Shown: positions 1 to 8,689 of the stretch, piece after piece
Layout: each line of letters opens with the position of its first letter
How positions within the stretch are numbered: position 1 is the first letter of the stretch
Translations under genes and position numbers: made by a program
Notes under the pieces: generated by a model
Seen by the model: the letters and a program-made list of their open reading frames with translations, nothing else
Databases searched by the model: none
What the model was told of the DNA's origin: nothing
DNA from: Caenimonas aquaedulcis
Lineage (GTDB): Bacteria; Pseudomonadota; Gammaproteobacteria; Burkholderiales; Burkholderiaceae_C
DNA length: 64,000 nt
Direction: 5' to 3'
NCBI RefSeq assembly: GCF_015831345.1
Contig: NZ_JADWYS010000001.1
Location: 3,376,618-3,440,617, forward strand

Positions 1-608
1 AAGACCAGCAGCCGCAGGCCATGCGACTTCTTCTCGCGGCCTATTCGGACTACCAGGCCGTTCTGGACTCGATCAACCACAGCGAGGCCTACCGGTTCAT
101 CAACAAGCCCTGGAACAACGCGGAGCTGCTCCACCTCGTCTCCGAGGCCGCCTCGATTTCGTTGTCCATGACTGCGCCCGACAGAATCCCCCGCGGGCAC
201 CCGGGGCGGCGGGGCGGGGCGGTGCTCGTGCTCGACGACGACGCTTCCGTATTGCCTCTGGTCAAGGGCATTGTCGGCTCGGCACACCAGGTTCTCTGGG
301 CACGGAGTGTGGATGAGGCATCGGCCATGTCGGTCGAGGCCCGCTCGCTGGCGGTGATGGTGTGCGAATGCTCGGTGAAAGGCGTCAGCACCCTGGGACT
401 GATCAGCGCTCTCAAGGCCCAGAGACCTGCCGTCATGACGATCGTGCATACCCGGGAACGCGATGCCCGCGCGGTACGCCGCCTGATCAACGAGGGCCAT
501 GTGTTCCGGTTCCTGAACAAGCCGGCTTCGGGCGTGCCCCTCTCGGCGATGCTGTACCGGGCGATTGCCCGCCACTGGGAATTGGCGCCGCAGCTGGAAG
601 CTGCCTGA
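1..608 (+). CDS. Two-receiver response regulator, 5'-truncated by window edge
   Basis: The reading frame is open from base 3, so the gene starts upstream of the window; the ATG at 21 is internal. Residues before about 45 (numbered from that ATG) are the end of one receiver domain: 'RLLLAAYSD' holds the conserved Thr/Ser region and 'YRFINKPW' the conserved Lys, the ending typical of RpfG/HD-GYP-associated receivers. A second receiver spans about 66-180: acidic pocket 'VLDDD', then 'VCECSVKGV' where the phospho-acceptor Asp should be, a Thr in 'VHTRE' and Lys in 'FLNKPAS'. The acceptor position reads Glu, so this domain is probably not phosphorylated. There is no output domain after it. Function and partner are unknown. 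Confidence 0.75.
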   Translation, partial: DQQPQAMRLLLAAYSDYQAVLDSINHSEAYRFINKPWNNAELLHLVSEAASISLSMTAPDRIPRGHPGRRGGAVLVLDDDASVLPLVKGIVGSAHQVLWARSVDEASAMSVEARSLAVMVCECSVKGVSTLGLISALKAQRPAVMTIVHTRERDARAVRRLINEGHVFRFLNKPASGVPLSAMLYRAIARHWELAPQLEAA

Positions 609-722
609 TCCATTCTTCATGGCCCATGGCCCCGCGGCGCCGGGACGGCAATGCCGGTCGCAGGGTTGAGCGGCCGTGCTAAGCTGACCGTCCCGTTTTC
701 GGCCCGTACAGAAAGCACCCCC

Positions 723-1889
723 ATGCCCGGACTCCTGCCCCACGTCGATCCCGACGGCCTGCTCGAATTTTCCGTGGTCTACACCGACCGCGCCCTCAAC
801 CATATGTCGCGCAGCTTCCAGGGCGTGATGAAGGACATCTCCGGCATCCTGAAGGAAGTGTATGGCGCGAAATCCGCGGTGCTGGTGCCGGGCAGCGGGA
901 CGTTCGGCATGGAATCCGTGGCACGTCAGTTCGCATCCGGCAAGGATGTGCTCGTCATCCGCAACGGCTGGTTCAGCTATCGCTGGACGCAAATCTTCGA
1001 GATGGGCAGCATCCCCGCCTCGTCGACCGTCCTCAAGGCGCGCAAGACCGGTCCGGGCGCGCAGTCGCCATGGATCCCGGCGCCCATCGCCGAAGTGCAG
1101 GCTGCGATCCGCGAGAAAAAGCCCGCGGTCGTCTTCGCGCCGCACGTCGAAACCGCTGCCGGGATGATCCTGCCCGATCACTACCTGAAGGCCGTCGCCG
1201 ATGCCGTGCATGAATTCGGCGGCCTCTTTGTCCTCGACTGCATCGCGTCCGGCGCGATCTGGGTCGACATGAAGGCGACCGGCGTCGACGTTCTCATCTC
1301 CGCCCCGCAAAAAGGCTGGAGCAGTTCGCCCTGCTGCGCGATGGTGATGCTGAGCGAGCGCGCCCGCGCCGCCATCGACTCCACCGCCAGCACGAGCTTC
1401 GCGATGGACCTGAAGAAGTGGCTCGCGATCATGGAAACCTATGAGGGCGGCGGGCACGCGTACCACGCGACGATGCCGACCGACGCGCTCACGCGCCTGC
1501 GGGAAGCGATGAAGGAAACGCAGGCCCTCGGTTTCGCGAAGATGAAGGCCTCTCAGGAGGACCTCGGGCGCAAGGTTCGCACGCTGTTCGAGAGCCGTGG
1601 GCTGGCGAGCGTCGCGGCTGAAGGCTTCAAGGCCCCGGGCGTGGTGGTCAGCTACACCACCGACCCGGAAATCCAGTCGAGTCGCAAGTTCCTCGCCGAA
1701 GGCCTGCAGACCGCTGCCGGCGTGCCGCTGCAGTGCGACGAGGGCGGCGACTTCATGACCTTCCGCATCGGGCTCTTCGGCCTCGAGAAGTGGCAGCACG
1801 TGGACCGCACCGTGGCGCAACTCGCCGCGGCGCTCGACCACATCGGCCTGGGCGCTGCCGCGGCCAAGCCCCAGCCCGTCACGGCCTGA
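723..1889 (+). CDS. Class V PLP-dependent aminotransferase (alanine/serine-glyoxylate type)
   Basis: The product is 388 residues from the ATG at 723; an in-frame ATG at 651 would add 24 residues with no family resemblance. It is a fold-type I aminotransferase. 'GSGT' (about 57-60) lies in the phosphate/substrate loop, Asp172 in 'VLDC' would pair with the pyridine nitrogen, and Lys197 in 'SAPQKGW' is the Schiff-base lysine. Layout and length fit the alanine-glyoxylate / serine-glyoxylate / serine-pyruvate aminotransferase group, so glyoxylate or pyruvate amination is likely. The substrate cannot be settled from sequence. It stands alone and ends 3 bases from the convergent operon of minus-strand genes. 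Confidence 0.85.
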   Translation: MPGLLPHVDPDGLLEFSVVYTDRALNHMSRSFQGVMKDISGILKEVYGAKSAVLVPGSGTFGMESVARQFASGKDVLVIRNGWFSYRWTQIFEMGSIPASSTVLKARKTGPGAQSPWIPAPIAEVQAAIREKKPAVVFAPHVETAAGMILPDHYLKAVADAVHEFGGLFVLDCIASGAIWVDMKATGVDVLISAPQKGWSSSPCCAMVMLSERARAAIDSTASTSFAMDLKKWLAIMETYEGGGHAYHATMPTDALTRLREAMKETQALGFAKMKASQEDLGRKVRTLFESRGLASVAAEGFKAPGVVVSYTTDPEIQSSRKFLAEGLQTAAGVPLQCDEGGDFMTFRIGLFGLEKWQHVDRTVAQLAAALDHIGLGAAAAKPQPVTA

Positions 1890-1892
1890 CCT

Positions 1893-2324
1893 TCAAGCGG
1901 CGGCCTGCCGCTTGAGCCAGCGCATCAATGCCCCGATGAGGGGCAGCTTCTCGTAGACCTCCTCCGCCGCATCCCAATAGTCGCGATGCACGCGGATGCG
2001 CCCGTCCGCACCCAGCGTGAGGTGCGAAGCGCCGCGCACGACCTGTGGCGTCTCGGGTCGCCACGAGCGAAACCGGAAGCGGAACTCCCATGCCAGCCAG
2101 CATTCGTTCCCCTGGCCCATGCGGCTCGTGACGACGAAGCGCGGCTCGTGCAGTGCCTCGAACATGTGTGCGTAGATCCGGCGGATCGGGGCCAGCCCTC
2201 GCACCTCGCTGAACGGATCCTTGAAGCTCGCGTCGTCGTCGTAGAACTCCCCGAGCAGCGGCAGGTCGCGGCTCGAAAACGACTCGAAGAAGGCGACGAT
2301 GCGGTCCAGCGCGGCTTCGTTCAT
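1893..2324 (-). CDS. NTF2/SnoaL-like protein, last gene of the light-operon candidate
   Basis: The product is 143 residues and starts at the ATG at 2324, whose ATGA overlaps the stop of the upstream SDR. The predicted cone fold of the NTF2-like/SnoaL superfamily is supported by the N-terminal helix 'RIVAFFESF', the 'FYDDDASFKDPFSEVRG' segment and alternating strands ending in 'GRIRVHRDYWDAAEEVYEKLP'. The 'HRDYWD' ending is common in NTF2 proteins that accompany LitR- or ChrR-type stress operons (recollection of family context). No catalytic function can be assigned. It lies at the distal end of a nine-gene operon that starts at 9477. Confidence 0.75.
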   Translation of the reverse strand: MNEAALDRIVAFFESFSSRDLPLLGEFYDDDASFKDPFSEVRGLAPIRRIYAHMFEALHEPRFVVTSRMGQGNECWLAWEFRFRFRSWRPETPQVVRGASHLTLGADGRIRVHRDYWDAAEEVYEKLPLIGALMRWLKRQAAA

Positions 2325-3112
2325 GTACCGGTCCCCCGGCGCACCAGCGCCTGATACAGCCGGAAAGGCAGGCGTGCGAGCAGCTTCATCGGCCAGGTGA
2401 AGCGCCGCGGGAAATGGATCTCGAAATGCCCGCGCTCCCAGCCGAGGATCATCCGGTGCGCCGCTTCGGCGGGACCGATCATCGCAGGCATCGCGAAGTC
2501 GTTCTTCGCGGTCATCGGGGTGTCGACGAAGCCGGGATTGACGACACTCACGCCCAGGCCCCGGCCATGCAATTCCAGATACATGGTTTCGGCGAGGTGA
2601 ATGAGCGCGGCCTTGGTCGGGCCATAGGCCGCGCTGCGCGGCAGGCCGCGGTAACCCGCCACGCTCGCGAGCAGGCTGATGTGCCCGTGTCCCTCGCGCA
2701 GCATCGCGGGGAGCACCGCGCCGATCGCGCCGAGCGCGCCGGCGTAGTTCACCGCCTGGTGTTCCAGCATGTCCTGGAGGTCGAAGTCCGCGATGCTCTT
2801 GCCCTGGTAGTAAGCGGCGCAAAACACCATCATGTCCAGCGGGCCCGATTCGCGCACGCGGTCCGCGGCGCGCGCGACTTGCGTGGTGTTGCGCACATCC
2901 AGCGGCCACGCCCGTGCGCCGGGATGCGCCGCAACGAAATCATCCAGCGCCTGCGCGTTGCGGCCGGACACGTGCACCTGCGCGCCACGAGCGTGCAGGG
3001 CGGAGGCCGCGGCGCGTCCGATGCCGCTCGATGCGCCCACGAGCCACACGCGGCATCCCTGCCAGGTGTCGACGGGCGGATTGAGAGGCGGCAGCAGGCG
3101 CGGAAACGTCAT
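2321..3112 (-). CDS. Short-chain dehydrogenase/reductase
   Basis: The product is 263 residues of classical SDR type: nucleotide-binding 'GASSGIG' at 26-32, Asn122 in 'VNYAG', catalytic Ser150 and 'YGPTK' giving Tyr163 and Lys167. 'SGRN' after strand 2 suggests NADP preference. The C-terminus 'FTWPMKLLARLPFRLYQALVRR' is basic and amphipathic and could touch the membrane. Both ends overlap neighbours by ATGA. SDRs of this kind sit beside cyclopropane-synthase-like and DUF1365 genes in singlet-oxygen and light-stress operons of other proteobacteria, so a lipid substrate is plausible but unproven. Confidence 0.88.
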   Translation of the reverse strand: MTFPRLLPPLNPPVDTWQGCRVWLVGASSGIGRAAASALHARGAQVHVSGRNAQALDDFVAAHPGARAWPLDVRNTTQVARAADRVRESGPLDMMVFCAAYYQGKSIADFDLQDMLEHQAVNYAGALGAIGAVLPAMLREGHGHISLLASVAGYRGLPRSAAYGPTKAALIHLAETMYLELHGRGLGVSVVNPGFVDTPMTAKNDFAMPAMIGPAEAAHRMILGWERGHFEIHFPRRFTWPMKLLARLPFRLYQALVRRGTGT

Positions 3113-3639
3113 GTGCGTTTCGTGAAGGAGAGCGTGACCTCGCCCAGGTGGAGACCCAGTTTGCTCATCGAAGTCCTGTTCAACATCACGGTGTCCGTCA
3201 TGAGGTACATCCAGTCGTCCATCTGCACGTTCCACACGCGCTCGCCGACCGGCAGGGCGAGCGTGTAGTTCCAGCGCAGCGCATTGCCGCGGGCCTGGCC
3301 CTGCGCCTCGCCGACCACGTCGTCGGCGCGCCCGGTGTAGCGGCCGCCCTCCAGCTTGGTGACTCGCCAGAGCCGCCGCTGCTTCGTGCCATCGGAGTAG
3401 GTGAAGTCTTCGTCGAGCGTCCCCTCGTTGCCGGCCCACCGGCATTCGATCGCGACGACGAAGCGCTTCACGACCTTCCCGGAGCGGTCGGTGAAGATGC
3501 CCCACCCGTCCACGTGTCCGTTGAAGTAGGCCCGCAGGTCCAGCTGCGGTTTCTCCGACGCGTAGTCGGCGACATCGGGCGTGGCGCAACCGGCAAGCGT
3601 GGCGGCTCCGGCGGCGGCGAGAAGGGATCTGCGTTTCAT
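3109..3639 (-). CDS. DUF3833 family lipoprotein
   Basis: The product is 176 residues. The N-terminus 'MKRRSLLAAAGAATLAGC' is a lipoprotein signal with lipobox 'LAGC' and Cys18 as the lipidated residue, which fixes the start at 3639; longer upstream extensions lack any signal. The mature part is rich in beta strands, with 'GWGIFTDRSGKVVKRF' and 'YSDGTKQRRLWR', characteristic of DUF3833, a lipocalin-like domain of unknown function. It overlaps both neighbours by ATGA. Envelope location next to a fatty-acid-modifying enzyme suggests a lipid or lipid-peroxide-binding role, which is inference. Confidence 0.82.
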   Translation of the reverse strand: MKRRSLLAAAGAATLAGCATPDVADYASEKPQLDLRAYFNGHVDGWGIFTDRSGKVVKRFVVAIECRWAGNEGTLDEDFTYSDGTKQRRLWRVTKLEGGRYTGRADDVVGEAQGQARGNALRWNYTLALPVGERVWNVQMDDWMYLMTDTVMLNRTSMSKLGLHLGEVTLSFTKRT

Positions 3640-4895
3640 GAAGCGGCTCCAGGTCGAATCCAGTGGAAGTGAAGAAGGGTGGCGGCGGCAAGCTTGAGCA
3701 CGCAGGGGAGCACGCAATAGGCGAGGGCCAGGGCATCCAGCGCCTGCGGCGAGCGGCTGCCGGGCGTGTACCCCGCGAAGGCGAGCGACGGCAGCGCGAC
3801 GCCTGCAGCGAGCGCGAGGTTCATCTTCGTCGCGAAGTTCCACCAGCCGAAGTACTGGCCTTCACCGCGCCCGCGCTGGCCCGCTTCGCCGATGACTCCC
3901 GCAAGGAGCGCGCTCGGCAGCGCGAGGTCGGTGCCGAGCGCGACGCCAGACAAAGCGCAGACGACGAGGAACGCGGCCGAATCGCCGGCGCCCAGCGCTG
4001 CGGCCCACACGAAGACGCCGATGGACACGGCCATGCCCGCGAGCCAGGTGCGCGCGAGGCCGATGCGCGTCACCACCTTGAGCCACAGCGGGATCGACAG
4101 CGCGGCGCACAGGAAGTAGCTCGCGAGGAAGAGCGGCTCCTGCGCGGGCGGCGCCTGCAGCCGGTCCCGCACGAAGAAGAGCACCAGGGTCGCGGGGATG
4201 GCGCTGGCGATGCCGTTCAGCATGAAGATGGACAGCAGGCGGCGGAAGCCCCGGACCCGCAACGGCGCGAACCAGTCGGCTGCCATCGGCGCCTCGACGC
4301 GCGCCACGGGCCGGCGCGAAGCCGCCCAGGCCCACCATCCCGCCGCGAGCCCGGCTGCCAGCACGCAGGCCGTGGCCGGCAAGCCCGCGAACGCGGGCAG
4401 GGCGGATGCCAGCAGCACGCCGATGAGGCCCATCCCTTCGCGCGACGCCACGATGCGACCGCGCGCGGCCTCGTCGCCCCCGAGCATCGCGCCCCAGGAT
4501 TGGTGCGCGACGGACAGCACACTGAACGCCGCATAGGTGACGAGGAGCGAAAGCGCGGCCCAGGCGAGCAGGGGCGTCGTGCCGCGCACAGGCGGGAGCA
4601 TCAGCAGCGCGAAGCCGAGCGCGAGCGCGGCCGACGCCGCCGCGCCGGCCGCGAGCACCTCGCGGGGCGACCTGCGAAAGAGCCGGTCGACGAAGATCCC
4701 GACCCATGGATCGAAAGCGGCATCGGCGAGCCGTGCCAACAGGAGCAGCGCGCCGAGCGCGCCGAGCGGCACGCCGAACTCGCGCGCATAGAGCGAGGGC
4801 AGCTGCACGTACAGCGGAAGCGCGACGAAGGCCAGCGGCAGGCCGAGCAGGCCATATCGCCAGCCGATGGGCACGTCGCGCACCGCGGAAGTCAT
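3636..4895 (-). CDS. MFS transporter, GPH/MelB-like
   Basis: The product is 419 residues with about 12 hydrophobic segments. 'LADAAFDPWVGIFVDRL' near residue 60 resembles the cation-site helix and A-motif region of glycoside-pentoside-hexuronide cation symporters (D-x-x-x-D-P-x-x-G). The first transmembrane helix begins at 'WRYGLLGLPLAFVALPLYV' and the last ends near 'LLHFHWI'. MFS members of this subgroup recur in singlet-oxygen and LitR regulons together with DUF1365 and cyclopropane-synthase homologues; the cargo there is not known to me. The start is set by the ATGA overlap with the preceding gene. Confidence 0.85.
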   Translation of the reverse strand: MTSAVRDVPIGWRYGLLGLPLAFVALPLYVQLPSLYAREFGVPLGALGALLLLARLADAAFDPWVGIFVDRLFRRSPREVLAAGAAASAALALGFALLMLPPVRGTTPLLAWAALSLLVTYAAFSVLSVAHQSWGAMLGGDEAARGRIVASREGMGLIGVLLASALPAFAGLPATACVLAAGLAAGWWAWAASRRPVARVEAPMAADWFAPLRVRGFRRLLSIFMLNGIASAIPATLVLFFVRDRLQAPPAQEPLFLASYFLCAALSIPLWLKVVTRIGLARTWLAGMAVSIGVFVWAAALGAGDSAAFLVVCALSGVALGTDLALPSALLAGVIGEAGQRGRGEGQYFGWWNFATKMNLALAAGVALPSLAFAGYTPGSRSPQALDALALAYCVLPCVLKLAAATLLHFHWIRPGAAS

Positions 4896-5422
4896 GGCGG
4901 CGTGCTTCCCAGGAGCGCCGCGCGCAGGCCCGGCTCGGAGGTCGAAGGCGCGAGCCAGATCGAGAAGAAGCGGCGCGAGAACTCCGCGTCCGCGATCTCG
5001 CCGGCGAACTTGCCGTTGAAGTAGAAGCTCGCGCCCCGCCCCGGCCGGTGCACGCCGAGGAGCCGGTCCCCGGGTGCGACGTCGGGAATCGCCGCGAGCA
5101 GTTCGTCGGTCCAGCGTTGCGCGATGCCGGCGTCGATGCCGCCCGCGCGCTGCATCTGTTCCAGCGACACGCGCGAGATGTCTTTTCCCGTGAACGCGCG
5201 GAGATAGGCGAGCTCCAGGGCCAGCGGATGCTGCGTCCATGTGCGCTGCGTCGCCTCCGGCGCGAGCCACAGGCGTGCGTCGTAGGCGGCGAAACCCCAC
5301 CAGGTGAGGCGTCCTCCCCCCGCGATGCGCAGCGCGGGCGCCGACGCCTCGACGGCGCGCGGCGGCCGCGGCGCCGCCTCGGCGGCCGCCGCGAATGACG
5401 CGAGCGCCAGCGCGCAGCTCAC
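4892..5422 (-). CDS. Chalcone-isomerase-like exported protein
   Basis: The product is 176 residues if it starts at the GTG at 5422, which forms a GTGA overlap with the preceding stop. 'SCALALASFAAAAEA' gives a short signal peptide, presumably cleaved after AEA. The frame stays open upstream, and a rare ATT start could add a lysine-bearing n-region. The body 'WWGFAAYDARLWLAPEATQRTWTQHPLALELAYLRAFTGKDISRVSLEQM' matches the bacterial chalcone-isomerase-like domain, a fatty-acid-binding fold. 'GRGASFYFNGKFAGEI' follows. True chalcone isomerase activity is unlikely; binding of a fatty acid is the plausible role beside the lipid-modifying enzymes. Confidence 0.8.
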   Translation of the reverse strand: MSCALALASFAAAAEAAPRPPRAVEASAPALRIAGGGRLTWWGFAAYDARLWLAPEATQRTWTQHPLALELAYLRAFTGKDISRVSLEQMQRAGGIDAGIAQRWTDELLAAIPDVAPGDRLLGVHRPGRGASFYFNGKFAGEIADAEFSRRFFSIWLAPSTSEPGLRAALLGSTPP

Positions 5423-6639
5423 GAACGCTTTTGCAATGTGTATTGCACGACGTCCGTGTTGCGGTGTGCGAACGCCGCTTCGCAATACGCCAGGTAGAAC
5501 TCCCATAGACGGATGAACCTTTCGTCGAAGCCCAGGGCCAGCACGTCGGTGCGGCGTTGCATGAAGCGTTCGCGCCACAAGCGCAGCGTGAGCGCATAGT
5601 CGCCACCGAACGCAAACCGGTCGACCACCTCCAGGCCGGCGGCATTCGCCTCGCGCTCGAACTCGCGGGGGCAAGGCAGGCAGCCGCCGGGGAAGATGTA
5701 CTGCTGGATGAAATCCGTGCCGCGGATGTAGCGCGGCCAGAGTGCGTCGTCCATCACGATCGACTGGATGCAGGCGCGGCCGCCGGGCTTGAGCAGCGCG
5801 CTCACCTGGCCGAAGTAGGTGGGCCAGTAGTCGCGACCGACCGCCTCGACCATCTCGATCGAACAGATCGCGTCGAACGGTGCGTCGGAGACGTCGCGAT
5901 AGTCCTGCAGGCGCAGGTCCGCACGGCTTCCCGCGCCCGCCGCTGCGAGCCGTTGCCGGGCGAATTCCAGTTGCTCGGTGGACAAGGTGACGCCGGTGAC
6001 ATTGGCGCCGAATTCGCACGCTGCCATTTCGGCGAGCGCGCCCCAGCCGCAGCCGATCTCCAGCACCCGGTCACCCGGCTTCACGCCGGCCATCGCGAGC
6101 ACGCGCCGTGTCTTGGCATCCTGGGCCGCCGCGAGCGGGCGGTCGGGGTCCCCGTCGAAACACGCCGAGGAATAGTTCATCGTCTCGTCCAGCCACAGGC
6201 GGTAGAACGCATTGCCCAGGTCGTAGTGCGCGTGGATGTTGCGCCGGCTGCCGGCCCGGTTGTTGCGATGCAGGGCGTGGCGCACGCGCGCCGCGAGTTG
6301 CCCCAACCAGCTGCCATGCACGGCGTCGCCGAGCTCGGCGCGATTGCGCACCAGCAGCATCAGCACATCGGGCAGGTTCGGCGTCGACCAGTCGCCCGCC
6401 ATCCAGCTTTCGGCCAGGCCGATGTCGCCGCGCGCCATGACGCCGGCGAAAACGCCCCAGTTGTGGACCGAGATCGCGGCATGCGGCTCGCCCTGGCCGA
6501 AGCGCCGCCGCGCGCCGTTCGGAAATTCCACGGAGAGCGTGCCGTGCCGCAGCCGCTCCAGATGGTTGGTGATGAGGCGCGCCACGCCGCGCGTGGGCGC
6601 AGCCACGGCAGGGCGCTGGAAGGTGGTGGTGGTGTTCAT
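5419..6639 (-). CDS. Cyclopropane-fatty-acyl-phospholipid synthase family methyltransferase
   Basis: The product is 406 residues. An N-terminal domain (about 20-120) precedes 'HYDLGNAFYRLWLD' (138-151), the bicarbonate/lipid-site hallmark of CFA synthases, and 'VLEIGCGWG' (192-200), the SAM-binding glycine loop. The later 'YFPGG'-type loop reads 'IFPGG'. It should transfer a methyl(ene) group from SAM to the double bond of membrane phospholipid acyl chains. In Rhodobacter and Pseudomonas, homologues in comparable light or singlet-oxygen operons make methylated or furan fatty acids (recollection), so CFA versus UfaM-type chemistry is open. The ATG at 6639 overlaps the upstream stop. Confidence 0.9.
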   Translation of the reverse strand: MNTTTTFQRPAVAAPTRGVARLITNHLERLRHGTLSVEFPNGARRRFGQGEPHAAISVHNWGVFAGVMARGDIGLAESWMAGDWSTPNLPDVLMLLVRNRAELGDAVHGSWLGQLAARVRHALHRNNRAGSRRNIHAHYDLGNAFYRLWLDETMNYSSACFDGDPDRPLAAAQDAKTRRVLAMAGVKPGDRVLEIGCGWGALAEMAACEFGANVTGVTLSTEQLEFARQRLAAAGAGSRADLRLQDYRDVSDAPFDAICSIEMVEAVGRDYWPTYFGQVSALLKPGGRACIQSIVMDDALWPRYIRGTDFIQQYIFPGGCLPCPREFEREANAAGLEVVDRFAFGGDYALTLRLWRERFMQRRTDVLALGFDERFIRLWEFYLAYCEAAFAHRNTDVVQYTLQKRS

Positions 6640-7397
6640 CGTGTCGTGGAGCCCGTGGGGATGGGGTCCGCGCCGCGGCGGACATGGGGGAAGAAGGGAA
6701 CGCGCGCGAGCCAGAGCCGCAGCGCCTGCCAGTGGATGCGGGCCATCACGCCCAGCATGAGGAGGGGAAAGCGCAATGCGCCCGACAGCAACGCGCTTCG
6801 CGTGGCGGGTTGCAGGCTGCCGCCCACGCTGGTGCGAAGCAACGGTCCTTGTGCGTCGTCGTAGTCCACGCGCGCCAGCGTGCGGCCTTGCGCGAGGTCC
6901 AGGAAGAAGCGGAAGCGGTAGCCGCCCTCGACCCGGCAGAACGGCGACACGTGCATCTCCTTGCCCGCGCGCAGTTCGCTGCCCCAGGCGGCGGCGTCCA
7001 GGACGTAGGCATGCCGCTCGCCGAAGGTGTTGTTCACCTCGGCCACCACGGCGCGCAGCGTGCCGTCGGCGCGATGGCAATACCAGAAGCTCACCGGCTT
7101 GAAGGTGTAGCCCCCCATGCGCGGATAGCAATGCAGCCAGGCTTCGCCGGTGGCATCGCCGATGCCGTGGCGCGCGAGCAGCGCATCCAGCCACGTCAGG
7201 GCATTCGCACCACCGTCGCCGTGGTCGCTGTCATGAAAGCTGATGATCCCGGCGCGGTTGTGCGCGAGCGCCCATCGACCCGCGTGCAGCGCCCGCATCG
7301 GCAGCAGCAGGAACAGCGTCGGGTAGCGGAACGCATGCGCGACCGGCCGCAACCGCGCATGGCGTACGTGGCCGATGCCGAGCAGCGGACCCGTCAT
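6636..7397 (-). CDS. DUF1365 family protein
   Basis: The product is 253 residues. The N-terminus 'LGIGHVRHARLRPVAHAFRYPTLFLLLPM' is diagnostic for DUF1365, as are the central 'FGERHAYVL' and 'KEMHVSPFCRVEGGYRF' segments. No transmembrane helix or catalytic signature is evident. DUF1365 genes almost always sit between an FAD-dependent amine-oxidase-like enzyme and a cyclopropane synthase homologue, exactly as here, which ties the three to one lipid-modification pathway. The biochemical role is unknown to me. It overlaps both neighbours by 4 bases. Confidence 0.88.
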   Translation of the reverse strand: MTGPLLGIGHVRHARLRPVAHAFRYPTLFLLLPMRALHAGRWALAHNRAGIISFHDSDHGDGGANALTWLDALLARHGIGDATGEAWLHCYPRMGGYTFKPVSFWYCHRADGTLRAVVAEVNNTFGERHAYVLDAAAWGSELRAGKEMHVSPFCRVEGGYRFRFFLDLAQGRTLARVDYDDAQGPLLRTSVGGSLQPATRSALLSGALRFPLLMLGVMARIHWQALRLWLARVPFFPHVRRGADPIPTGSTTR

Positions 7398-8689
7398 GCC
7401 AGTGCCTCCACTTCCTCGATGCGACGCTGCACGAGCAGGGCCTTCGCGGCAGCCTGGCCGGACACGAGCCCGTCTTCATGGAAGCCGTAGCCGGCCCAGG
7501 CGCCGCAGAACCAGGTGTTGCGCCGGCCCTGCAACTGCGCGAGCTGGCGTTGCGCGCGTACCGCCCCGGCGTCGAAAACGGGATGCTCGTAGTCGAATTC
7601 GCGGATGACGGCCGCCGCGTCGATCCGGCGCACCGGGTTGAGCGAGACGATCACCGGTTGCTCCCACGGCAACGGCTGCAGTCGGTTGATGAGGTAATGC
7701 AGGCACACGGCGCGTCCCGCACCGGCCGGGGACGCCTCGTAGTTCCACGCGGCCCACGCGCCGCGGTGCCGCGGCAGCACCGATGAATCGGTGTGAAGAA
7801 TGGCGTGGTTGTGCTGGTAGCGGATCGCACCGAGCACGCCTCTTTCCAGCGCGGAGGCATCCGGCAGCACGGCCAGCGCCTGGTCGGGATGCGTGGCGAT
7901 CACGACGCGGTCGAAGCGCGCCGTGCCGGCGTCGGTGGTGATCCACACGCCGTCCTCCTCGCGCTCGATGCGGCGCACGGGTGTCCTCACCCGCGCGTCC
8001 GCCAGGCCGTCGACGATCTTACGCACGTACTCGCGCGACCCGCCGGTCACCGTGTACCACTGCGGCCGGTCCGCGATCTGCAGCAGGCCGTGGTTGTGGC
8101 AGAAGCGCACCAGCGTGCCCACCGGAAAGCGCAGCATGTCCTGCGTCGGGCCGCTCCAGATGCAGCCGATCATCGGCAGCAGGTACCACTCCCGGAACTC
8201 GCGCGAGTAGCCGCGCGTGTCGAGGAAGCCCCCGAGCGATTGGTCCATCCCGGACCAGGTCGACTCGGCGATCTGGGTCGCGTCGCGGTTGAAGCGCAGC
8301 AGGTCGCGCAGCATGCGCCAGAACCCGGGCCGGCCCAGGTTCGCGCGCTGGCAGAAAACGCTCGACAGGCTCGTCCCGCTCCACTCGAGCGCCCGGCCGC
8401 CGAAGGCGCGCGGCACTTGCACCGAGAACGACATGTCCGACTTCGCCGTCGCGACGCCCAATTCGGCGAAGAGGCGGATGAGGCCCGGGTAGGTGCGCTC
8501 GTTGTAGACGAGGAAGCCGGTGTCGACGCCGTGGGTGACGCCGCCGAGCGTCACGTCCACGGTGTTCGCGTGACCGCCGAAGTGCTCCCCGGCCTCGAAC
8601 AGGCTGACCTGTGAATTCCAGCGCAGGGCATGCGCGGCAGCCAGTCCCGCGATCCCGCTGCCGACCACGGCGACTTTCATCTTCTTCAC
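7394..8689 (-). CDS. FAD-dependent amine-oxidase-like flavoprotein
   Basis: From the GTG at 8689 the product is 431 residues; the ATG at 8680 would give 428. The GTG is preferred because its GTGA overlap matches all seven other junctions of this operon. '[17 protein letters not shown]' is the Rossmann GxGxxG, followed by '[14 protein letters not shown]' (GG doublet) and a C-terminal FAD contact '[23 protein letters not shown]'. This is the NAD(P)/FAD-binding amine-oxidase family, which includes fatty-acid dehydrogenases and desaturase-like enzymes acting beside DUF1365 and CFA homologues. A role in oxidising a methylated acyl chain is inference. Confidence 0.87.
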   Translation of the reverse strand: MKKMKVAVVGSGIAGLAAAHALRWNSQVSLFEAGEHFGGHANTVDVTLGGVTHGVDTGFLVYNERTYPGLIRLFAELGVATAKSDMSFSVQVPRAFGGRALEWSGTSLSSVFCQRANLGRPGFWRMLRDLLRFNRDATQIAESTWSGMDQSLGGFLDTRGYSREFREWYLLPMIGCIWSGPTQDMLRFPVGTLVRFCHNHGLLQIADRPQWYTVTGGSREYVRKIVDGLADARVRTPVRRIEREEDGVWITTDAGTARFDRVVIATHPDQALAVLPDASALERGVLGAIRYQHNHAILHTDSSVLPRHRGAWAAWNYEASPAGAGRAVCLHYLINRLQPLPWEQPVIVSLNPVRRIDAAAVIREFDYEHPVFDAGAVRAQRQLAQLQGRRNTWFCGAWAGYGFHEDGLVSGQAAAKALLVQRRIEEVEALA

